DNA from: Stictocephala bisonia
Lineage: Eukaryota > Arthropoda > Insecta > Hemiptera > Membracidae
Direction: 5' to 3'
Assembly (NCBI GenBank): GCA_035578905.1
Contig: JAQJVL010000306.1
Location: forward strand, 124,001 to 188,000
DNA length: 64,000 nucleotides
Part shown: positions 24,601-36,600 of the stretch, one piece after another
How positions within the stretch are numbered: the stretch's first letter is position 1
Layout of the letters: the number at the start of each line of letters is the position of its first letter
Notes under the pieces: model-generated
Database searches by the model: none
The model's input: the letters and a program-made list of their open reading frames with translations, nothing else
Told to the model about the DNA's origin: nothing
Translations under genes and position numbers: made by a program

Positions 24601-27600
24601 GTAGCTAAATTGCGATGGGACACAGCTATTAATATGTCATCAGCATAACCCCATATATTTACATCCTTTACCTGACTAAATATTTTGTTAATGTAAATGT
24701 TGAATAGTATTGGGCCAAGATTACTACCCTGTGGTACTCCAAAAGGGCATGGCGTACTTTTACTATATGTATCACTAATTTTAACCTTAAATGTTCTATT
24801 TTCTAAATAGGATTTAAACCAATTCAAAACAGTCCCTGTGACACCTATATCTTCAAGCTCTTTGATCATAATTTTGTGATTTATTGTGTCAAAAGCCTTT
24901 GTTAAGTCAATAAACAAACACAAAACATAACACCCCTTATTTACTTGAACATTAAAAACTTTACCAACCTCTTTTAGTACAGCTTCTGTTCCTTTCCCTT
25001 TTTGGAATGCAAATTGACTTTCACTCAAGATTCTCCCCTCACTCAAATATTTATTAAGGCATTTGCATACATACTTCTCAAATACCTTTTCTATACTGGG
25101 AAGAAGAGCAATTGGGCGATAGTTTTCATATTTACTTTTCTGCCCCTTCTTGTATATTGGCCTGATAACTGAAGTTTTTAAACACTCAGGAAATGACCCA
25201 GATACAAGGGATATATTTATAGCTTTTGAAAGTGTTGGTGCTAGATTATCTGATAACATTTTTAGCTCTTTATATCTAATATTATCAATCCCACAAGCCT
25301 TTTTTGTATTTAAATTAATTAAGATATCTCTGACTGATTTCTGATTTGACATTGGTATGTAAAAATTTTGTTGAATCGGGTTACCAATGTTTATATCTCT
25401 TTCATTACGAAGACTTTTGTTGCACTGATGCTTAACTTCCAAAACTCCATTTATAAATTGATCAGCAAATCTATTAGATATTTGATCGGCAGTTCCTTCC
25501 ATTACATCAATAATCTGTTTATCTATATTCAAGGTTTTACCTCTTCCCAATATTCTATTTACACCCTGCCACATTTTCCTGGTGTCCTTACCTGCGGTTT
25601 GAAATAATTCTCTGAAATATTGACTTTTTCTTAATTTTATTTCCCTATTAACTTTATTTCTAAATTTATTATATTGTTGCTTGTGATTTTTATTACTAGG
25701 ATCTGCTTTCCATACTCTGAACAATTTGTCTCTTTCTCTTGTTAGGTCTCTCAAGTAGTTGGTTATCCATTCTTTTTCCATTCTATTTGTTTTCTTAATG
25801 TGTCGATGATTTCTTATGACTACCTGCGACTTTTCATAGGCTACATTAATTTGATTTATTATATACTCAAATGCATTATTTGCATTATCAGTTGGCATAT
25901 TGCACCATTTAATGCTTTTAAGTTCTCTCATTAGTACCCTGTCATCTATCTTTTTTTCAATATATTATTTGATTTTATGACGTCATGCTGCATACTATAT
26001 CCCATTGTATATAATAATATAATATAATAATATAATAATAATATAATATAATATTATTATATTATATTATTATATATAATAATAATAATACATATTTTTG
26101 TCACAATGGACTTATATAGGGTCAGATCTTAATATTTTGGGAAGCCTTTGGACTAAATCTCAATTTGTATATATTATTACTATTTTTACTTCACTATTTT
26201 ATACTTAATATGAAATTAAATTGTTTGCTGCTAAATTTTACATACCTAAAACGTAACATGCTTACAATGCATTATTCTTACAAACACGATTTTTAATATT
26301 TAGAGCTGGAAACTCAATTGGTCAACAATTTATATTCTTAGGCAAGTTCAAAACTACAAGGAGTTATAACATTTTGATAGTGAAAATGTTGATTTTTTTT
26401 ATCTAACGAGTTTTTACCACCAAGTGACGAACAAGAGGAGGAGGCTTGTCACCACGAACGAAGATGGAGATATTTTAAAGATTCTATGGAGATCAAGATT
26501 TCTAGTCTGGCATAGCAGTAGATATTGGAGTTCATCGTTCAATAGTCTTTAAAACCGTTCTGAATAAGATCGCTGAAAAATCGACAAACTGGATTAGATT
26601 TCCTAGCACGGATCACAGAGCAATTCTTTGTTCTGTGCTCAACATACTTGGATGATTCTTGACTCACGGTTCTGTATTTAAATGTTTTACCTTTTACTGA
26701 AAGGTTAAGATCATTTTCATACATTTTACAATAAATGTGTTTATTCATTGTACTATTAACTACCAAAACCATTTTACAACCATTCCCCCCTACATTCTAC
26801 TCACACTTTCTTCACCCGTTCACCGTCCATTCCCCTATTCCAACTTTCTTATTAATCTTAACATTATTCTAAAACAAGTAATATTATATGAAATGTCAAG
26901 ATTATACTCAGCTGAATTAATGTGCATGATACTGGAAAATTTAATAGCACAACTGCAGAATGGTCAGGTAGTATCCATGATGCAAGAATTTGTAGGTGGA
27001 GTACAGTAAAAAGTGTGATGTCTCAGTTTAATGGATCATCGTGTTTGTTGGGGATTCAAATCAAGTAACTACTTCGTCGAGTATTTACTAGGCCTAGTTA
27101 TAACTTGTGAACTTCCGGACTGATCCGGATTGTGCCGAGTATTTACTAGGCCTAGTAATAACTTGTGAACTTCCAGACTGATCCGGATTGTGCCGAGTAT
27201 TTACTAGGCCTAGTAATAACTTGTGAACTTCCGATCTGATCTAGATTGTGCCGAGTATTTACTAGAAACAAGTGGAATCTTTATTCACTTTAATTTTAGT
27301 AACTACTTTACTTACCAAGTAACAACTCCATAGAAGGTACTTCACTTTATTCACTTCACCAAATATCTTTAGTATTGATATTACATAGTAAACTCTTATT
27401 TCCTTCATTTGAATGAAATTGCCAATATTAGTGTTTTCCAATATGTGCTGTGCAGGGAGTTGGCACAGGAATGGAAAGTGGCATGGAAAGAATATTGGCC
27501 GTTCCTTGACACATACACTGATCTCAGCTCCGCCGAGGGCCTCCAGCTGCTGGAAGACTACCTCCACAAGCGATTTAAAAATGTTAGTAATCTGAGGTTT

Positions 27601-30600
27601 ATTGGATATTATTATTTTTTTCTTTGAGTTATCAACATTTTTTGCTGTCAGAAATCTGTTTAGAACCATAAAATCACAATGAGTTCAACTACCCTGGTAT
27701 ATAAATATAGAATTTCAGTCTGCTTACCCTCGATTTTAAGTTTTCAATACTTTGTAATTGTGGGAGTTTAAAGAGAGTATTATTAATGCTCTAAGTTGCC
27801 TCATTTAATCTAAACTAATAGCTTTGATGGTATAACTCCTTTACTTCACAGCATAAAGGGAGGAATATAGATTTTTTTAATACTTGAGGAAGTTTTGCTG
27901 TACAAGGTAATACCATAGACCTTCTATTATACCAGACAGTCCCATCCCAGCCAGAAAATTGAAGACAGTTCAAATCGGAGCGGAGGCAGAGCAACCTAGT
28001 AGGAACCACTACAAACAATTTTATACCCCCTGATTCATGCGACACTACTGGCAATCTCAGAAATAAGACTTGTGACGTAATTTGATGATGTCATTCCCCC
28101 CCCCCCTCATGTCTCCAGGAGTCAATTATCTGCGTGGCGTGGGAACGGAAATAAAGCGAGCGAAACCCAAACAATCAAACAGATTCTTCAACTGTGTCTC
28201 CATTTCAGTTAGCGTTGAAGGTTTTAATCTTGCAATATACACTGGGGCACTCAGTTCAGTACCTCAGAGAATTTTGACATCCTTTTTATATTTGTATGGA
28301 TAACACTGACGACCACCATGTTTCATGACTTAATTATTTCACAAAATTAATTACTTTTAAAAAATACAAAACCAGCAATTAAACAAGAACTATAGTATAT
28401 ATAGAAACCAACTTTAAATTTAAAAGTTGTAGAGAATTGTATGCTCTATAAAACTATTCTTTCAGAATACTATTTCGTAAAGCCTGATAATTAAAAATAA
28501 GTGTTTATTCTGGACACTGAAATGCTAATTTTTCACTTTTAAGCCCCATTGTAAAAAAACTATAATTCTTAAATCATTTCTGGTAGATTTATTAATAACT
28601 TTGGTTATTTACAAAACTTTTTTACGCTGGTCAAACTTATCTGACCAAGAAATAAAAAAATTCCTCGCTTCTTGAAAATTTCATGTTGCGGGTTTTTAAT
28701 GAATTAAAATGAGGTTTTCATTTTAACGCTTATATGAAATATCTGTCACAACCACGTTATAATAAACATTTACCATTATAATACTTGTTTCTTCCTGTAA
28801 AAAAATATATGCCATATGTGTACCTTAAATTTAGTTTTCTTGCTTCAACGAGTGTTGGAATCTGGTGGCAGCAGATCTGTAACCCAGCTACTTGGAGAAA
28901 AAGTGTTTTGGAGATTGTAGGGGATAGGTTCCATGCTCGGTCCTCTTAATACCGGCACGACCTCCGCTTAACGGTTGCCATCGACGTGGACATTACAATA
29001 GAAGTCTGTGATGTCCATGTTGGATGGTAGTTAGAGTTCGAATTTTGTGTAGGGGAGAGAAATGAGTGTCAGACTTATCAGTTACCTGTAAATCAGACCA
29101 ACACTACGTGGTTTGGAGTCTACATAAAGCTGTAGGTCCCTTAGTTGCCCTGTCTGTTGGGCTATTAATAAATTGTCATTCTGAGGAATAGTTGAACTAA
29201 GTTAGTAACCAGACTACACTCATCCTACACACATATCATCATTCATATTCGCCTTAAAATACGCACAACGTTGTGTCGGTATTTCATTATTAAGTAAGAA
29301 TGTAAGAACGAAATCATGTTTTGTACGGCCGAGTCGCCTATGTTTTTATTATGGCAAAATTTAAATTTTCAATCGCTAAAATTAAACCCTATTTATTGGA
29401 AATGTAAAATCTTAGAATTTTTCTGGGGACAACATGATTATACCTTCCTTCCAAATTTCAAAATAGTACTCTTGTATTAATTTACCTTTTCTATAAGTAA
29501 TTAGGTATGATTATTGTTATCAAAAGTTATAATAACTTGAATCTCTTTTTACTACATTTTAATAATTTATCAGTTACTTTCATCTTATAAAATATATCTC
29601 ATGAACTGATGAAATAAGTGTTGGAATCGCAGTTTTCTTTAAACTGTTTTTCATGTTGCATAAAAAACAGTCTCCTGTGAAATGGTTTTCGCAGACTACT
29701 TTTCCATTTAATGTTTTGTCTGGCAAGTAAAGTAGTGACTCGTTTGTGCAATTCACCACCCATTCTTTGCAAATTGAAGGCCTTTTTATTGGAAAACGAA
29801 ACAGATGCAGGTTAGGAAAGTTATTTCTTGATTTGTTGCAGCCAATAAAAGAACACTTTTTCTGTTGGTAACTTTTTTTAGGAATATTTGTAGCGATCTT
29901 AATTCAGTGAAGTAACCTAAAAATAAATGTGCTCTTAATAAAAATATATGTATGTTATGTATTGTTTTGTTTTTCTAACGGTTAAAGCCCTTTCAATGAT
30001 AATATCCTCAATTTATCTTCAATCAAGCATTGCATTCAAGCTTATATAAATATTCTGTAATTCATATGACAATAAATTTAACCTAAATAGGCTACTGAAG
30101 CGTGACAATTCAACTAAAGTTATATCAAAATATTTATACCCGTAGTAGAGCACCGGTTTTATTGTGAAATATTTAACAAATGTTTTCAAAAGGAATAGGG
30201 TAACATATAAATACTGTAACTATAAATAAGCCTTGTTGCATAAAATATAAATATTATTTTATTTACTTTACTGTCTAACTGAATACAAACAAACACACAC
30301 ATACATATATATAAGCACACAATGAAAACATTATATTAGATTATGCGAGGAATTTAACTTGTAACTGAACGAAAAGTTACTTATTTTGAGCTGTAATCAG
30401 TTACTTTTTTCAAAGAGTAACTGCTAATGTAATTAGTTACATTTTTATAGTAACCCTCCCAAGTTTGATTTTGGAACATAATGGGTGATGTGAATAAAAA
30501 GTAGAACATTCTTGAAGAAAATACTACGAAGTATTAGTATTTTCTCTAAACGAAGTGAATAATAAAATACTACTACTTGGTAGAAAATACTTCGGCCCGT

Positions 30601-33600
30601 CCGGAAATCTATAGAATTTACTTCACTGGAAAGTTCTTTCCTGGAGTTTGCCTTCGCGACAGGCTCTCTCCCCTCTAACAACCTTAAGCTTCGAGCACAT
30701 GCTCGCTCACTCACCCCGCTGTCATCCGTTTGTCCTATCCCTGTCTGCGTTCGCTGCACCGTTGTCTTTGGCTTTGCGTGAGTGCGTGTACCTCTACAGA
30801 TATTATTCAGAATATTCTACAGATGAGTAAAAAATGCTATCTTTTATTCACACAAAATCGGAGAAAATATTACCCCATCCGAATGAAAAGAAGTATTTTC
30901 TACCCCGTAGAATTTACTTCGTTTTTATTCACTCGAAATGAAGAATATTCTTCAAAAAAGAATTTTCTACTTTTTATTCACACCACCCAATATAAGAATC
31001 AGATATTTGGTATTCAGGGACATACATTTGTGGTCGTATTCAAGAAATGTTTAACGTAGTTGAAAATAAGGACACTGTAATTTTTATTATATAAACAGTA
31101 GGCCTAAGTATAATCAATTATAATAAAGATACAAGACAAAATATCTACAATATATACATTTTTTAGATAAAGATTTTAACCTTTAGTATGAAATGGCAAA
31201 TGAGATTAATGCAATATACCATATATAAAATTATTCGTGGTTGTATTTCACCATGAAAAACTACTTTATTATAGCAAGTCAAAGTTGAAGACAGCGTCAA
31301 CATGTTGCATCTTCTAGATTACTCATGAACAATTTGATTATTCTTGAATAGTCTAAATGTTGGTGCATAATACTGTATTAGTATATGTATATAATATTAT
31401 ACAATACAAATTTTCATCTGTGACATGTTGTAGTTGTTTTGTGTGTGTGTGTCAGTGACGTCAGTCGATCCGTCTGAAGAGTGCGGGCATAGGAGTGAAC
31501 GGCCACGATGTCCGGGACGGACACGACGGGATTTATTCGAAACTACCCTTTTGCAGTGTACGTGTATGGGTGGGTGGGTGGGTCAATAGCAATGTACGTG
31601 TATGGGTGGGTCAATACCACTGTACGTGTATGGGTGGGTGAGTGTGGCAATAGCACTGTACGTGTATGGGTGAGTGGTGGGTCAATAGCTGTGTACGTGT
31701 ATGGGTGGGTGGGTGGGTTACGCACAGTATGTACGTACAGTAGTATTGACCCACCCACCCTCCCTGACACGTAAAGTGGTATTGACCCACCCACCCTCCC
31801 TGACACGTACAGTAGTATTGACCCACCCACCCTCCCTGACACGTACAGTAGTATTTTAAAACCCATATACGTACAGTGGTAATGACCCTCCCACCCTTAC
31901 ACGCACAGTGGTATTGACCCACCCACCCACCCATACACACAGTGGTATTGACCCACCCACCCACCCATATACGTACAATGGTAATGACCCTCCCACCCAT
32001 ACACGCACAGTGGTATTGACCCACCCACCCACCCATACACGCACAGTGGTAATGACCCTCCTACCCATACACGCACAGTGGTAATGACCCACCCACCCAC
32101 CCATATATGTACAGTGGTAATGACCCTCCTACCCATACACGCACAGTGGTATTGATTATTTGCACCTTTATCCGCAATGTATGATGTGGCCGGGCTGTCT
32201 CAGTGCGCGTACTCTCGTAAGATGAATCTTATTAATTTGTTTTATTAACGCGATGTTGTCCTAAGCGTGCGAGGCTTTATTGTCATTACCTGTAGTATGT
32301 GGAATCAACTTGATCCTTTATCTGGAAGTATTGTATACAAGTTGAGCTCGGCTTGCCGCGTCGCTGTGAAACTGACTGGTCGTTGGCGGATTCGTGGGGA
32401 ACATAGGCCTGGGTTATGATGTCCATTATAGTCTGTATTTATGATTTTTGTTTAGTTTATAATATTAAAATAATTAATAGTTATTATGTCTAGTTTGGCT
32501 TTTGTTTTATCATTCATTTTTGTTCATTTGTTACGGTAATTTTGCTCTTTGACTTCCAAAACAGCGCGCTAAGTAGTATATATTTATATATAATAAAAAA
32601 TATTGTTTTTTCCATTTTTTTAGTTTTTGTTTGAAAGAGGGCATAATATACTTATTTTGCTTCTAAAAATAAAAGATTTTCCGTTTCATTTAATTTTACG
32701 CTGAGACGCAGGTATATGAATAGAAGAAACAGACATAAAAGATTGTTGGTAACGCAACCGCATATAATAGTCATGAAAGGTCATATAACAAAGAGTACTT
32801 CTTTTAGTTATAACACTAAAAACAAACGATTATGCTAATAACATGAGTTTTAAAACATGCTGAATGTTAATAAGCTGGCTGTAAATAAACATTTTTTTTT
32901 TCATTAGCGCATGCTAGAAAAACACATCTTCTTGATAATATACAGGGTATTCTAAAAACACCCTGTTTGTCCTATTAACGTTATATCTACGGGAGAAAAT
33001 TCGTAAAATACATTTTATTCAAGCATTATTTAAAATCCAAAATATTGTAGAACAATCCTGGAATTAATTACATGTAGTTATACTTTTTCTGTTAACTATA
33101 ACCATACCTTGTGTCGTAATAAATACAAAAACATAATAGACACTTTAAATTAACTTAAACTTTTTACAACAATAAGTTTTAAATAAACTTACCTGGTTCT
33201 GCAATATGTGTATTAAAAACTGACACAACAATAGCAAATCCAATGTAAACAGAAATGGAGACAGTCTCTGTGCTGGGCTTTAATTCCCACCGTTCCTACG
33301 CATGGAGCGGGAATGTGAGGAGGAAGAGACGTTATCAAGTTACGTCACAGGTCTAATTTCCGAGCTGGCCAGTGAGGAGCATTGGGTATAAGATTGTTTA
33401 TGTATAAACTAGTTCACATTAGGGCTACTATTTTAATAAATTCAACGATAAATATCATAAAGTACCCTTTTATTCATTTTTTATTTAAAATTTTTTGTTT
33501 TTTTATTTTTTTTTATAAAAAATGAATAAAAGGGTACTTTATTATATTTATCGTTGAATTTATTAAGATTGTTTATAATGGTTCCTACTAGTTTGCTCTG

Positions 33601-36600
33601 CCTCCGCTCCGATTTTTACAGTCTTCAATTTTCTGGTTGGGATAGGACTGTCTGGTATAATAGAAGGTCTATGCTTATATATACTAAACAGTTATAACTG
33701 TTATAACATTACTTTTTAATGCTAAATATATGCCTAGTTGTTAACCATTATATACTTATAATTAATACCAAGAGTTACATATAATTACACCTAAATGTCA
33801 AATGTCTTAAAATTGGTTTTTATATATTTATTATTTACAATATGCATGATAGGTACCTATCTAAAAATAAGACATAATTGTCTTGGATTGATCTGATAAT
33901 ATCTCATATTACAACAGTTTTATTTAATTCGCAAACTAGGAGTGTGATTGAATTTAGGTATTAGAATTATTGCCTCAGTGTTTGGTACTAATACAGGGTG
34001 TCTACCGGTCACGGAAGTCACGGAAGTCCCCGAAAAGTCCCGTATTTGTATGAAGGGTCACGGAAGTCACCAAAAGTCACGAATTTTTATTCGTAGGTCA
34101 CCGAATTATGGACAACTTTTTCTATTATTATTTTGTTTTTTTTTCGCTCAGTGATGGTTTTTCAAACGTTTTGATTCAGTTGATCGTTCGTCAACGTCAA
34201 CAGTGATACATCGATGCGTGTATACGTTGAGCGTAATATTGTGTTGAGTAGAACACAGAGAACATAAGGAAGGCAGTGCACATGGAAGAAATAAGAATGG
34301 TTTTAGATGGAATGGAGAAATGCATAAGAAAGTTCGACGCGATTGGCTGTTGTCTTGGCAACGTAATTTCGTCACGAGCGCATGCGCAGAGACTCGGAAA
34401 TGTGTTCTACTATTCGCTATGCGCCGTACTTTCAAACACCTGTTTTCGTGAGTTTGTTTTGTTTGCCATTCTTTTCCTTGTTCCAAGTTGGTTCGTTTCG
34501 TGAGAGGTCCAACCTCTCAGACCATACCGGTATTCAACCTAGAGGTGGGCGTTTCTGTTGTTTTTACGAAATGAAAACGAACTGTTTGTTAGTTAAAAAC
34601 AACTGTTTGGAGAAACAGTTGAAAAGAACAGGTTGTTTTTTTCTCAAAGTGTGGAATGAAACTTGAGAGATGGTCAATTTGTAAGCAAACAGGACATACC
34701 CTTCGTTTTGTAACGGCCGATTTATTTAAACATTTATTCATTAAACATTTTTTATATTTACTAAATAAAAATATATACTTATTTGAATAATTTTGCAATT
34801 CTTTACAATCACCAGTAAAGTACAATCACCAAATCATTGCAATTTTTAATTATTAATTTCTAATATGGAATGTTAATTACTCATTGATACCATATTAGGG
34901 ATTAATAATTATTTATTAGTTTATTATTAGAACGTCAAATAAATATATAAATACACAGAACAAATAATAACTTTATTTCAAACCACAAAAATTTCAGTGC
35001 AAACAGTTCGTTTTTTAATTGTAGATCCTATATGTTTCACTCACACTAGTATTATGAAAACTGTTCTTACAAACACAAGCGTCCCGAACTGTTTGAAAAC
35101 GAAGGCCAAGGCAAACGACTACCAGCAAACGAACCAGCACAAAAACAACTGTTCTTTCCAAATATGTTGTAAACAACAGGCGCCGTAGAGAGGAGGGGAG
35201 CATTCAACAGTGTGCATTGGCAGTGAACAACAAAGAACAGTTTTTTCAGGCTGAGTAAAAACTGTTTGTTCATTTTTTTCAACAAACTGTTCTTTTCAAC
35301 AGTTTGGCGTTTTTGTGCCCACCTCTAATTCAACCAGTGAATCGTGACCGACTATAGCTTGAATAAAGCAAGTGTCTTGAAATGGGTCTAGAATTGGCTG
35401 TATTTTCACGAGATATGCTTTTCATTCCGCGAAAATAAAGTATTTTACCGAAAAATTCGAAAAAACCAATGTCAGAACTTTTAGTATTTTTGTCATATTT
35501 CCGTTAATTTAATGGTATTTTAATCATCTTTTTTTTAGTTTGATGTGTTTTATTGCGCTGAATACAAATTTGAAAACTATTTTGGTCTGTTACAAATATT
35601 TCTCGAGAAATAACGGAAAAACTACTATCGCGGCAGATCGCGATTAGCGGCCATTACGCGATCATTATATACAACAACTATTTATCACAAAAACCAAATT
35701 CACCTATATTCCCGCCAGTGTGACGGCCGGCAGGCCGTCACGGAGGCCAAACGCTCGAATTTAACGCAAATTACGAATTTTTATTATTATTCAATAAATA
35801 TTTGTAAATATTTTACTTAATTACATGCAGAGGAAGCAAAATATATCATATGTCCGTATCAAATGTCTGAACGTTGAAACCACCTAAAATTTGTTAAGTC
35901 ACCGAATTTCAGAAAATTGGTCACCAAAAGTCACCAAAAAGTCCCCGATTTTTTTATCAGCCCACTGGTAGACACCCTGTAATAAATAGCGATGGCAGAA
36001 AACGATTAAAAATGCATAAAGCTTTTGGGCGGGCAGGCCGGGACATGGCCAGTCTCTCATGATTACGCCAAGAGCTGACGTAAAGTGACGTAGTGCCTGA
36101 CGTCTTTCCTTAGGAGGGTGGGTAATGGGTTGAGGGGGGAGAGAGCCAACCCCAGCGCAGTCTGGCGTGGGGATTTACAACTAGCCAACACGTTGAACCA
36201 GAACTACGACCAGCTCGCCCGTATGATGGGACTGTCTGGTATAATAGAAGGTCTATGGTAATACTCAATGTTTCAAAACAACTCAGTCAATTAATTTGAT
36301 TTGGCTTTTCTTACAGGTTTCATGTAATTAGTGAATCTCTCATGCACTTGTCATGGTTTTCCATACTTTAGCAAATATTGTATAGCCTACAAACATTTAC
36401 CCAACCAATGGATAGTTCTGACTTTTCAGTTATAGGTTAATTATTTAATTTCTTTGTAATTCCCTTTGGTCTGAGGATGTTGGTTTACCAAAATCAGTAA
36501 TAATAATATCTATACATTTTGCACGTATATTGTTATAGGTTTGTGTTGTGTGGCATTTATTTGTATTTCATGTCTTATTTAGAAATCCAAAAATTGGTTA

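Larger units (their letters stand above)
21689..27361. mobile_element. Harbinger-like shell (GGGTRAAGTGAATAAA ends) enclosing a LINE
   Basis: The left end GGGTAAAGTGAATAAAACG and the right end (reverse strand) TGGTGAAGTGAATAAAGTG are inverted. Both are bordered by AAT, giving a possible 3-bp target duplication as in PIF/Harbinger elements. Subterminal sequences share AAGTAGTTACTT/AAGTACTTACT motifs. The interior holds the LINE and a 58-bp minisatellite. A smaller relative sits at 30483-30988. That the two ends belong to one insertion is inferred. Confidence 0.5.

Noticed and set aside
28082..28303. 73-codon plus frame after the poly-C run
   Set aside because: It lies within dispersed repeat B and is not conserved as a frame in copy 2.
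31508..32136. Open frames of 79-141 codons on both strands with repeated YVYGWVGG / GGWVGQYH peptides
   Set aside because: They are translations of the G-rich minisatellite in several overlapping frames; there is no unique sequence, start context or flanking coding signal.
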